From contig CANNZV010003222.1 of assembly GCA_947561585.1 (NCBI GenBank), positions 54,750 to 118,749 of the forward strand: a stretch of 64,000 nt of DNA, written 5' to 3'. This stretch comes from Caprella mutica. Lineage: Eukaryota; Arthropoda; Malacostraca; Amphipoda; Caprellidae. The notes beneath the pieces are model-generated. The model did not search any database and was not told the origin of the DNA. It saw nothing but the letters and a program-made list of their open reading frames with translations. The position numbers and the translations under genes are program-made. This document shows positions 11,510 through 23,000 of this stretch, piece by piece (position 1 is the stretch's first letter; each line of letters starts with the position of its first letter).

Positions 11510-11674
11510 GGAAAAGTACCAAGTTATCGGACGGTTCCACTGTTCCGATCCTTAATATAAAGTATCATGGTGTAACTGTAATTAATGGATACTAATTAAA
11601 ATAGAAAAATAATATTATACATTTTTTCAATATGATCGGAAATGTAGAACCGTTCAATAACTCTGAACTTACCC
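11510..11674. mobile_element. M-family MITE, copy 8
   Basis: Left arm AAGTTATCGGACGGTTCCAC, interior GTATCATGG...GGATACTAATTAAAA, right arm GATCGGAAATGTAGAACCGT...TCTGAACTTACCC. Confidence 0.8.
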
Positions 11675-12433
11675 AATGCCACTTTTTCATTAAATACAAG
11701 CAAATCTCTCTATATAAAATAAAATGCGTGCCTTACAGCAGTCTTCTACATCACAGTGTTTGAAACTGCTTAACTGCTAGCTATTAAAGGTCAGCATGAT
11801 CTCTTGAAGCACCAGCTATTGCAATGTATATAATAAACACGGATATTCATTTATAAAGGCTTTGCTGAAGAGAAAACATACTCTACTGTGCTTTATTGAT
11901 TTAAATTGATTTTATAATATAAATTATACATAAAAAAATATTATTGTTATTGCACATCTGTTTATAAAAACAAATCGATATCATCCATATAACAAAGTGA
12001 TCCTAAAAACAATCATTTTAATAACTTATCAAATTAAATTTTAGCTGATAGAGTATAGGACTTCTTTTTAAAGGAATTAATAGATTTGTAAGCATTTCTA
12101 CAAAATATTTATCACAGTATAACCTACCACAACAAAGTATGATATCACCATGTCTGTGCGTGCATAGGTTGTGAGTGGGTGAGTGAGTGTGTGTATTCTA
12201 TGTGTGTGTGTGTACTCTATGTGTAGGTCTGTGTGTGTAGTGGATCGCCTTGAAGTTAGAGCTCACTGCCCCCCTTCAATGTAACAAGGAGATGTTCTAA
12301 AAAAAGACCAACACTTCAACACAACATCAACTTTATTCATAACTAAATAGCACTAAATGTATCAACACACCAAAGCTTTCCAGTGAATCTGTACACTGTT
12401 TTATCTCATGTATTCTACATTTGGTCCTTTGAG
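11675..12433. other. Intergenic, GT-rich patch
   Basis: GTGAGTGAGTGTGTG-type sequence lies at about 12170-12240. No gene recognised. Confidence 0.4.
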
Positions 12434-12580
12434 GCTAAGTTACAAGTTATCGAACAGTTCCACATTTTCGATCATATAAGAAAAAATATATAATTAAAAG
12501 AACAGTTAAATTTAGCTTTCTATATAGTTTTTCTTTTTTGGTCGTAAATATGTAACCGTCCATTAACACAGAACTCACCC
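12434..12580. mobile_element. M-family MITE, copy 9
   Basis: Left arm CAAGTTATCGAACAGTTCCA and ATTTTCGATCATATAAGAAA; right arm GGTCGTAAATATGTAACCGT...CAGAACTCACCC. Confidence 0.8.
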
Positions 12581-12784
12581 TTTATTAATATGTTATTAGC
12601 TCTAGACTCACATAATGTAAACAGAGCAATAAAAATGAAAACTATAAATAATTTCAAGTTCAAAGCTACTTTAGAACAAATAAACTTGTTTACAGTGACT
12701 TAACTTATTGAATAATATATAGTGACGCGTGGCTATAAACATTGAAAGTAAAAGGAATAAACAACATTAATTACCAATTTATAC

Positions 12785-13475
12785 AGTACACATTGCTAAA
12801 AGGAGTTATGTGTAGAGTACACATTACTAAAAGGAGTTATGTGTAGAGTACACATTACTAAAAGGAGTTATGTGTACAGTACACATTACTAAAAGGAGTT
12901 ATGTGTAGAGTGCACATTACTAAAAGAAGTTATGTGTAGAGTACACATTACTAAAAGGAGTTATGTGTACAGTACACATTGCTAAAAGGAGTTATGTGTA
13001 CAGTACACATTACTAAAAGGAGTTATGTATGTGTACAGTACACATTACTAAAAGGAGTACATGATACACATTACTATAAGGAATACATGATACACATTAC
13101 TATAAGGAGTACATGATACACATTACTATAAGGAGTACATGATACACATTACTAAAAGGAGTACATGATACACATTACTATAAGGAGTACATGATACACA
13201 GTACTAAAAGGAGTACATGATACACATTACTAAAAGGAGTACATGATACACAGTACTATAAGGAGTACATGATACACATTGCTAAAAGGAGTACATGATA
13301 CACATTACTAAAAGGAGTACATGATACACAGTACTATAAGGAGTACATGATACACATTACTAAAAGGAGTACATGATACACAGTACTATAAGGAGTACAT
13401 GATACACATTACTATAAGGAGTACATGATACACAGTACTATAAGGAGTACATGATACACATTACTATAAGGAGTT
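12785..13475. repeat. Compound minisatellite, 31-bp then 26-bp units
   Basis: To about 13050 the unit is 31 bp (TACACATTACTAAAAGGAGT followed by TATGTGTAGAG). From there on it is 26 bp (TACACATTACTAAAAGGAGT followed by ACATGA). The shared 20-mer shows the 26-bp unit arose from the 31-bp one by a short replacement that then spread. Confidence 0.95.
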
Positions 13476-13647
13476 AGCCTTAAGATTGGTATTTTAGTTA
13501 CAATAATTGCATGATCGTTTTTAATCATACTCGTTTACAGAATATAAATGTATAACAAAAATAAAAGACTTGTATAGTCAAAAATAAATGTATATTTTTT
13601 TCATATAGTGATTACATTCTAAATATAATGAACATTCATTATATTTA

Positions 13648-13745
13648 GGGTAATTTTACAGTTATTAGACGGTTCACATTTTCGATCATATATTTAAGAA
13701 AAAAAATACAAAGTTAGATTATGAATGTTATATAGTTTTTTCTTA
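13648..13745. mobile_element. M-family MITE, left half
   Basis: TA then GGGTAATTTTACAGTTATTAG and CATTTTCGATCATATATT. The right arm is not recognisable. Confidence 0.65.
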
Positions 13746-13984
13746 TGATAATATGAAGCATTTAAATTACTAATTAAGTTAGTTAAATAATGTAATTGAC
13801 TGAAGGTTGAATTGATGATTTTATAGAGGATGTTTATTGTTTAGTTGTTTTAATGTAAAATCACTGTAATGGAACTAATAAGTTATTTAGTAAATGTTCT
13901 TTGTTTCACTATTACCCCTCGAATAACAAATAAAACATGCATTGTTAAAAACCATATATAGTTATATACCATCCATTACAAAGG

Positions 13985-14534
13985 TAACTTACTAGACTGA
14001 TGGTACTGATATGCCCAGAACTTACTAGACTGATGGTACTGATATGCCCAGAACTTACTAGACTGATGGTACTGATATGCCCAGAACTTACTAGACTGAT
14101 GGTACTGATATGCCCATAACTTACTAGACTGATGGTACTGATATGCACAGAACTTACTAGACTGATGGTACTGATATGCACAGAACTTACTAGACTGATG
14201 GTACTGATATGCCCAGAACTTACTAGACTGATGGTACTGATATGCACAGAACTTACTAGACTGATGGTACTGATATGCCCAGAACTTACTAGACTGATGG
14301 TACTGATATGTCCAGAACTTACTAGACTGATGGTACTGATATGCCCATAACTTACTAGACTGATGGTACTGATATGCCCAGAACTTACTAGACTGATGGT
14401 ACTGATATGCCCATAACTTACTAGACTGATGGTACTGATATGCCCATAACTTACTAGACTGATGGTACTGATATGCCCATAACTTACTAGACTGATGGTA
14501 CTGATATGCCCAGAACTTACTAGACTGATGGTAC
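13985..14534. repeat. 33-bp minisatellite, about 17 copies
   Basis: The unit contains AACTTACTAGACTGATGGTA followed by CTGATATGCCCAG, with point variants (CCCATAA, GCACAG, GTCCAG). The period is a multiple of three, so three long frames on both strands stay open. They have no splice signals or flanking coding sequence and are not genes. Confidence 0.95.
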
Positions 14535-14699
14535 GTAACAAATACAGTATTCTTTTGTTTTTGTTTACCGTTACCTGTTCTGAGTGGCTTAAGATTAGAA
14601 TTTATGTGTAGCTTTGTAGAGATTAAAAGCAGCATTAAAATAATGCAATGTCACAGCTTAATTAAAAATATTATTTATGTTTCGTATAATTTAAATGAT

Positions 14700-14763
14700 A
14701 ATTATTCTACTTTTTCTTACATGATTGAAAATAGGTAACATTTTGATAACTTGGAACACACCC
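14700..14763. mobile_element. M-family MITE, right end only
   Basis: CTTTTTCTTACATGATTGAA...TTTGATAACTTGGAACACACCC matches the right arm of the family with drift. Confidence 0.55.
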
Positions 14764-14769
14764 TACCTA

Positions 14770-15268
14770 CATAAAGTCTTATTTAGTTTCAAATAAGATA
14801 TAATTTTTTATTAATTTTTTCCGTTAAATTCAAGTTTCGGTGATTTTCTTCATTGTTTATTCTTTTTTTTTTTTGTTTCACTAAATTCAATTGTTAAAAC
14901 TCCTATTGTATTTTTTCTATATTTTAAAAATAACAAAATATAACAAAAGGGTTTAATCTCTAAATAATTTTTTAACACTCGTAAACAATGTAAATTTGAA
15001 GAATTAAGAACTTAAGTGACTATTTGAAAATATGCTAATATAATATGTCTATACTATTATTATTTGAAGGTATACTCTATGTGAAATTTATCAAATAAAA
15101 TATTGAATTGTTTATTTAAATAATAAGACTTACATTACTAAGTAATAAGTAACTAAATTGTATGCATATTATTTATGATATAAAAATAATACCCTTCAAA
15201 ATAATAAAGATGAACACTAAAGATATTAATAATCTTTTCCTAGCTTGACAATAAATAGATTATTATAG
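14770..15268. other. Intergenic, no gene seen
   Basis: Very AT-rich, no structure supported. Confidence 0.4.
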
Positions 15269-17056
15269 GAATAGTTTATCCCACAGGGGATAGTTTATCC
15301 CACAGGGGATAGTTTATCCCACAGGGGATAGTTTATCCCACAGGGGATAGTTTATCCCACAGGGGATAGTTATCCCACAGGGGATAGTTTATCCCACAGG
15401 GGATAGTTTATCCCACAGGGGATAGTTTATCCCACAGGGGATAGTTATCCCACAGGTGATAGTTTATCCCACAGGGGATAGTTTATCCCACAGGGGATAG
15501 TTATCCCACAGGGGATAGTTATCCCACAGGGGATAGTTTATCCCACAGGGGATAGTTTATCCCACAGGGGATAGTTATCCCACAGGTGATAGTTATCCCA
15601 CAGGGGATAGTTTATCCCACAGGGGATAGTTATCCCACAGGGGATAGTTTATCCCACAGGGGATAGTTTATCCCACAGGGGATAGTTTATCCCACAGGGG
15701 ATAGTTATCCCACAGGTGATAGTTTATCCCACAGGGGATAGTTTATCCCACAGGGGATAGTTATCCCACAGGGGATAGTTATCCCACAGGGGATAGTTTA
15801 TCCCACAGGTGATAGTTTAACCCACAGGGGATAGTTATCCCACAGGGGATAGTTTATCCCACAGGTGATAGTTTATCCCACAGGGGATAGTTTATCCCAC
15901 AGGGGATAGTTATCCCACAGGGGATAGTTATCCCACAGGGGATAGTTATCCCACAGGTGATAGTTTATCCCACAGGGGATAGTTTATCCCACAGGGGATA
16001 GTTTATCCCACAGGGGATAGTTTATCCCACAGGGGATAGTTTATCCCACAGGGGATAGTTATCCCACAGGGGATAGTTATCCCACAGGGGATAGTTTATC
16101 CCACAGGGGATAGTTTATCCCACAGGGGATAGTTTATCCCACAGGGGATAGTTTATCCCACAGGGGATAGTTTATCCCACAGGGGATAGTTTATCCCACA
16201 GGGGATAGTTATCCCACAGGTGATAGTTTATCCCACAGGGGATAGTTTATCCCACAGGGGATAGTTTATCCCACAGGGGATAGTTTATCCCACAGGGGAT
16301 AGTTTATCCCACAGGGGATAGTTATCCCACAGGGGATAGTTTATCCCACAGGGGATAGTTTATCCCACAGGGGATAGTTATCCCACAGGGGATAGTTTAT
16401 CCCACAGGGGATAGTTATCCCACAGGGATAGTTTATCCCACAGGGGATAGTTTATCCCACAGGGGATAGTTTATCCCACAGGGGATAGTTTATCCCACAG
16501 GGATAGCTTATCCCACAGTGAATAGTTTATCCCACAGGGGATAGTTTATCCCACAGGGGATAGCTTATCCCACAGTGAATAGTTTATCCCACAGGGGATA
16601 GTTTATACCACAGGGGATAGTTTATCCCACAGGGGATAGTTTATCCCACAGTGAATAGTTTATCCCACAGGGGATAGTTTATCCCACAGGGGATAGTTTA
16701 TCCCACAGGGGATAGTTTATCCCACAGGGGATAGTTTATCCCACAGGGGATAGTTATCCCACAGGTGATAGTTTATCCCACAGGGGATAGTTTATCCCAC
16801 AGGGGATAGTTTATCCCACAGTGAATAGTTTATCCCACAGGGGATAGTTTATCCCACAGGGGATAGTTTATCCCACAGGGGATAGTTTATCCCACAGGGG
16901 ATAGTTTATCCCACAGGGGATAGTTTATCCCACAGGGGATAGTTTATCCCACAGGGGATAGTTTATCCCACAGGGGATAGTTATCCCACAGGGGATAGTT
17001 TATCCCACAGGGGATAGTTTATCCCACAGGGGATATTTTATCCCACAGGGGATACT
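15269..17056. repeat. 19-bp hairpin minisatellite, about 95 copies
   Basis: The unit is GGGGATAGTTTATCCCACA. It contains a perfect hairpin GGGATA-GTT-TATCCC, and consecutive units form a second one, TATCCC-ACAG-GGGATA. The common 18-bp variant lacks one T of the GTT loop and leaves the arms intact. Rarer variants are GTGATAG and GTGAATAG. Confidence 0.97.
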
Positions 17057-17185
17057 ATCCCCAATAACAGGTTACAGTGCCTGTGGTACTTTAAGGTGCA
17101 GCTTTTCAAACACAGGCACCTGTACCATCTGCTGTGAACTATCAACATAACAGAGCTAGAATATCTTTTTATATATGAGTAATTC

Positions 17186-17434
17186 GGTAGAACTCCTCTG
17201 TAATGAAACACTGTATGATAATGTAGAGTCCTGAGTAAAGAAGTAGCCTCTATAGTGAACAAATATTCTTTAGTCTCCCATGAATGGTCAATAGTTTTAG
17301 AAAACTAATGACTATTCATGGCAGACTAAAGAAAATTTGTTCACCATATACAGGCTACTTTATTACTATATATTATATAATATAGATATAACACTATATT
17401 CACTATACAGGACTTTATTGCAGAGGAGTTACTG
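17186..17434. mobile_element. Foldback element F, full copy
   Basis: The outer ends GGTAGAACTCCTCTGTAATG and GCAGAGGAGTTACTG are inverse, and the arms continue inward (GTCCTGAGTAAAGAAGTAGC against GGCTACTTTATTACT). The centre is a near-perfect hairpin of CATGAATGGTCAATAGTTTT around AGAAA. The whole element is about 250 bp with almost no loop and no coding capacity. A short open frame on the minus strand at 17038-17262 is incidental. Confidence 0.85.
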
Positions 17435-17439
17435 TATAG

Positions 17440-18294
17440 TGTACAGTTGTATGATTATCACAAGAAAAAAAGTTTTATTTTACAATGTTAAGTAATGACA
17501 ACTTGAAGTTTCGTACGATAACTTAGATATTTTCGGTAATTGAGTATCACCCCCATTTATCATTTTAACACCGATGTTGTTTTCAACTGGTTGGTGGTTG
17601 ATTGGTTGCTTATCCACTAGGTAACTGTATATTTGTCTCCTCAAACCAGTTTATTCAGTTGCTAAACCAGTACTAGTTTTTATACCTGGTTAGGTTGCAA
17701 TGTTTAACCTGCTCCTTCCCCTTGGTCTTTCTGACAGAGTTAATTTGGCACACTGGGTACTAGAGGGTGTTGTCATGTTTTGACGTCACAGACGCAAAAG
17801 ATCGACTCTTTTTATGTCGTACCTAGGCTAATATCATTTATTTTACTAACTTTATCATTAAATTATAGTTTAGTTTAATAAAAGTTTAGTTTAATAAAAT
17901 TTTAGTTTAATAAAAAATTTTTTAGTTTAATAGAATTTTAGTTTAATAGAATTTTAGTTTTAATTTTTTCACATGATTTGGAGAAAATTCACAACACAAC
18001 TGGAATTTATTTCACTGATTTTTAAAAATAATTAAAAATAATTATTCCATCCTTTGAGTTTGATATCTTGCATACGACTGAATATACTTAATTTAAACCT
18101 TTTATCTTATTCATTATCAATAAGCAACTTAATCTACTTAATACATAGTAATGTAATAACCGTTATCTTTAAATATAGTGATAATGATATTAACTTGCAT
18201 TTCCTATCTTTGTACATGTTCTAATTCTTATTCACGTTTGAATGATTATAATTATTTATACAATAAAGGAAAGAGTTTTTGGATTTTTATATCA
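17440..18294. other. Intergenic; CRE at 17781 and a short TTTAGTTTAATA repeat
   Basis: A palindromic TGACGTCA lies at 17781-17788. TTTTAGTTTAATA(A/G)AA is repeated about five times at 17875-17960. No exon-like segment is recognised. Confidence 0.5.
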
Positions 18295-18386
18295 GGGTAA
18301 TTCGGTTTGTTGGACAGTTCCACATTTTCGATCATTTTCTTATCCGATCGAAAACATAGAACCATCCGATAACTCGGAACTTATAC
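18295..18386. mobile_element. M-family MITE, arms only
   Basis: Left arm GGGTAATTCGGTTTGTTGGA...ATTTTCGATCAT, right arm CCGATCGAAAACATAGAACC...AACTCGGAACTTATACC. The AT-rich loop is almost gone, leaving a tight foldback. Confidence 0.8.
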
Positions 18387-18507
18387 CCCCCCCCCCCTCT
18401 AAAATATTCCTAATATTATAATTTCCCTAACCTTTCTTCCTTTATAACATTTTAAGGTAAATTTGTTAATGTATTTTACAGGTTATCTTTTTCACTTCGT
18501 CCTTGAT

Positions 18508-19807
18508 ACTAACCACTAAATGACGATTAGATAATCGTTAGTTATATTAACCACTAAATGACGATTAGATAATCGTTAGTTATATTAACCACTAAATGAC
18601 GATTAGATAATCGTTAGTTATATTAACCACTAACTGAAGATTAGATAATCGTTAGTTATATTAACCACTAACTGAAGATTAGATAATCGTTAGTTATATT
18701 AACCACTAAATGACGATTAGATAATCGTTAGTTATATTAACCACTAAATGACGATTAGATAATCGTTAGTTATATTAACCACTAACTGAAGATTAGATAA
18801 TCGTTAGTTATATTAACCACTAACTGACGATTAGATAATCGTTAGTTATATTAACCACTAACTGACGATTAGATAATCGTTAGTTATATTAACCACTAAC
18901 TGACGATTAGATAATCGTTAGTTATATTAACCACTAACTGACGATTAGATAATCGTTAGTTATATTAACCACTAACTGAAGATTAGATAATCGTTAGTTA
19001 TATTAACCACTAACTGACGATTAGATAATCGTTAGTTATATTAACCACTAGATGACGATTAGATAATCGTTAGTTATATTAACCACTAAATGACGATTAG
19101 ATAATCGTTAGTTATATTAACCACTAACTGACGATTAGATAATCGTTAGTTATATTAACCACTAGATGACGATTAGATAATCGTTAGTTATATTAACCAC
19201 TAAATGACGATTAGATAATCGTTAGTTATATTAACCACTAACTGAAGATTAGATAATCGTTAGTTATATTAACCACTAACTGAAGATTAGATAATCGTTA
19301 GTTATATTAACCACTAAATGACGATTAGATAATCGTTAGTTATATTAACCACTAAATGACGATTAGATAATCGTTAGTTATATTAACCACTAACTGAAGA
19401 TTAGATAATCGTTAGTTATATTAACCACTAACTGACGATTAGATAATCGTTAGTTATATTAACCACTAACTGACGATTAGATAATCGTTAGTTATATTAA
19501 CCACTAACTGACGATTAGATAATCGTTAGTTATATTAACCACTAACTGACGATTAGATAATCGTTAGTTATATTAACCACTAACTGAAGATTAGATAATC
19601 GTTAGTTATATTAACCACTAACTGACGATTAGATAATCGTTAGTTATATTAACCACTAGATGACGATTAGATAATCGTTAGTTATATTAACCACTAGATG
19701 ACGATTAGATAATCGTTAGTTATATTAACCACTAAATGACGATTAGATAATCGTTAGTTATATTAACCACTAAATGACGATTAGATAATCGTTAGTTATA
19801 TTAACCA
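18508..19807. repeat. 38-bp hairpin minisatellite, 34 copies
   Basis: The unit contains TTAACCACTAAATGACGATT followed by AGATAATCGTTAGTTATA. ACGATTA-GA-TAATCGT is a perfect stem inside each unit of the ACG type. Four unit types (AAATGAC, AACTGAC, AACTGAAG, AGATGAC) occur in an order that repeats: units 3-15 and 19-31 match type for type. Confidence 0.97.
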
Positions 19808-20253
19808 TTGTAAATAAAATACTTTCATGCAATAGCAATTAATGTAGAAAAATATCAATAAGTTAATTCCGTGATTTAGTATTCAATACAATAGGAAAAT
19901 GATTGAAGTATAAATAATAAAGGCTCAAATACCAAATGCAAGTATCGATGAAAATTTTAATATGTTATTACAAAAAAAAACATCCAAGAAATTAAAATAT
20001 ATTAATGTGGAGAGAACACTATTAATTTGATTATTTTTTTTCTGGTATATATTTGGCATAGGCAATTGTTACTTTGCCCTATCGCAAGGTAGGTATTTTC
20101 CCCTCACTAATTTGGTTTATATGCTCTATATAACTTGGCTAGGAAGTTACTCGAGGTTCCTTTAAATGCCATGGCATACTGAGTACTGAGGTTTGATCTG
20201 CTTTTTCGTATCTGTACATTCTTACAAACTTCTATTTATTACAATGTGAAATA
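19808..20253. other. Intergenic, no gene seen
   Basis: AT-rich, no recognised content. Confidence 0.4.
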
Positions 20254-20360
20254 GGGTGAGTTCCGAGTTACAGAACGGTTCCATATTTTCGATCTTAACC
20301 TAAACAATAAATAAATAAATTGAAAAAAATATCTGTAATATAATATAGTTTTTTAAATTG
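20254..20360. mobile_element. M-family MITE, left half
   Basis: TA then GGGTGAGTTCCGAGTTACAG and CGGTTCCATATTTTCGATC. The right arm is absent. Confidence 0.7.
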
Positions 20361-20547
20361 AATCTCCAACCAATAACTGCCTGCACCTTCACCTACATAA
20401 TTACGACAGTTATTTCACGGTAAAGGTTGAATCACCGTAAACTGTACAACGGTAGACGTTATCGTACAATCGATAAACCGATAAATCGTTCGCTAATTTC
20501 CGGAAAGAGGTGACTGTTGTACCGCACTTAAATGAATCGATATTAGG

Positions 20548-21257
20548 AACTGGAATGTATCGGTAATGATAAATAAGTTTAACTGGAATGTATCGGTAAT
20601 GATAATTAAGTTTAACTGGAATGTATCGGTAATGATAATTAAGTTTAACTGGAATGTATCGGTAATGATAAATAAGTTTAACTGGAATTTATCGGTAATG
20701 ATAAATAAGTTTAACTGGAATGTATCGGTAATGATAATTAAGTTTAACTGGAATGTATCGGTAATGATAATTAAGTTTAACTGGAATGTATCGGTAATGA
20801 TAAATAAGTTTAACTGGAATGTATCGGTAATGATAAATAAGTTTAACTGGAATGTATCGGTAATGATAATTAAGTTTAACTGGAATGTATCGGTAATGAT
20901 AAATAAGTTTAACTGGAATTTATCGGTAATGATAAATAAGTTTAACTGGAATGTATCGGTAATGATAATTAAGTTTAACTGGAATGTATCGGTAATGATA
21001 ATTAAGTTTAACTGGAATGTATCGGTAATGATAAATAAGTTTAACTGGAATGTATCGGTAATGATAATTAAGTTTAACTGGAATGTATCGGTAATGATAA
21101 ATAAGTTTAACTGGAATGTATCGGTAATGATAATTAAGTTTAACTGGAATGTATCGGTAATGATAAATAAGTTTAACTGGAATGTATCGGTAATGATAAA
21201 TAAGTTTAACTGGAATGTATCGGTAATGATAAATAAGTTTAACTGGAATGTATCGGT
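20548..21257. repeat. 33-bp minisatellite, about 21 copies
   Basis: The unit contains AACTGGAATGTATCGGTAAT followed by GATAAATAAGTTT. The period is a multiple of three, so a 231-codon frame on plus and a 126-codon frame on minus stay open through the array; I treat both as artefacts. The order of unit variants (ATTAAG, AATAAG, TTATCGG) at units 4-8 recurs at units 11-15. Confidence 0.95.
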
Positions 21258-21259
21258 AT

Positions 21260-22709
21260 AATGATATTTTTTTTAAATCATGCAAAACAAATGAAGTCAA
21301 TAATATACTTAAATATACTTTAACAGTTAAATATACTTTGATATACTTTAATATACTGAAATATAATTCAATTTACTTAAACATATTTTAACAGTTTAAT
21401 ATACTGAAATATACTGAATATACTTTAACAGTTTAATATACTTCAATATACTTTAATATACTTTAACAGTTTAATATACTTCAATATACTTTAATATACT
21501 TTAACATTTCAATTTGATTTAGTAAGTATGGTACACATCTATAGTTTTTCTCTGATCAATTACAAGCAATTATGAGAATGTATTACAACTATCGAAATAG
21601 GAAATGAAAATGTATGACCTGATGTAATTACCATATGTTGTAAGTGTCAATAAACATACACTAACAAGGCTAAATGTCAATTAGAAGGTTGTATAGTTAC
21701 TATAATAGTATATATGAAATGATAGTAAGCAGTACCACACCGAATATAGAGTATCACGGTATCAGTAGAATTTAAAAAGTGTTTGTCTTTATATATAAGT
21801 TTTTCCACAGTAATTCATGACATAAATAAAAATTGTTCAAAATTATACATAAAATTATACATGTTATGCATTATAATGCATATGATTTTATTCATATTAC
21901 AATAGTTTCCTAGCAATTTATTTCGAGGAATGATAAATAAACTTTATTATACTAAAACATGAAATATTAAAAATAATTTTCTTCAATAACTACTAAGCTG
22001 TAAATTCATTCTTTCTTTAATCTTTATTCTGAGTTCATATTTTTTTCACGAAAAGCTGAATGTTTTGTGATCTCTTTAGAGATTTCAGTTCGGTAAAATA
22101 TTTCGTAATAAATCCTACAGAGCGTGAAAAACATCCCGGCAAAAAGGATGATAAATAATGAAACTTCTATTAAATTATTAATTCAGCTTTTTTCCTATCA
22201 AAAGAATATTAATTTAATTACTATGACTCATGAATAAGTTTTTAATGATTCTTTACAATTCTCCTACTATTATTTTAATTTTAAATTTTTAATAGAAATC
22301 TGACAATTAAATCATAAATATCTAAAGAATTTTGTTAGTTTTGTAAACTTTAAATAGAAATAAGTATTAAAGAAGATAGACACATTTTATATATCGTATT
22401 TCTATTATAAGCTTTTTTATTGATAAATATTGTTTTCAACTAAATGTCCAGCACATCAAATATAACCAAATAATAAGTTAAAAGCATCACAACTCATGGA
22501 GAGTGAAATACGTTTTCTTTGATTAAGAAACAAAGAAAACGAAGAGCGCTATGGGTGACTATTATATATCCACTATATTCATCATTTAATATTTAACTTT
22601 GATTTTATTGAACTATTAACAAGAGATAAAGTTAAACTAAATAAGCCAAATTATGAAGGAATATCTTCCTTTTTCGTCTACGACTCAACCATAACATTAT
22701 CTGGTGCTA
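21260..22709. other. Intergenic; TATACTTTAATATAC repeats and one hairpin
   Basis: 21300-21500 is an irregular array around ATACTTTAATATAC and AACAGTTTAATATAC. A clean hairpin lies at 22511-22541 (arms CGTTTTCTTTG / CAAAGAAAACG, 9-base loop). No coding exon was recognised. Confidence 0.5.
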
Positions 22710-22856
22710 GGGTAAGTTCCGAGTTATCGGACGGTTAAACATTTCCAATCATATGAGAAAAAAAGTAAATAATAATTAGTATTTAACTTTCATTATTATG
22801 TACTTTTTCTTTTATGATCGAAAATTTGAAACCGTCCGATAACTCGGCATTCACCC
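22710..22856. mobile_element. M-family MITE, near-consensus copy
   Basis: TA then GGGTAAGTTCCGAGTTATCG; right arm GATCGAAAATTTGAAACCGT and CCGATAACTCGGCATTCACCC. The arms pair over about 45 bases. This is one of the best references for the family ends. Confidence 0.9.
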
Positions 22857-23000
22857 AAGATGAAAACCTTTGTTTGATAGATTCCTTAAATGCAAAAGTG
22901 ATGGATTGAATCTAAAGTTTATATCGTGAGAGTACATTTACATGAACTCAATAAACTCTATGAAGGTGACCTTTCTGCCATTTATTGATTGCTGTGCTAG

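Noticed and set aside
13945..14635. Three repeat-encoded frames (HISTISLVSS, YQYHQSSKFWA, MVLICTELTRL)
   Set aside because: All three come from one 33-bp minisatellite in different frames; no independent coding evidence.
15269..17056. CRISPR-like array of palindromic repeats
   Set aside because: The 19-bp units are directly adjacent with no unique spacers, and the surroundings are eukaryotic.
20566..21300. 231-codon plus and 126-codon minus frames over the 33-bp array
   Set aside because: Same cause: a 33-bp period with no stop in the unit. Both strands open at once is typical of an array, not a gene.
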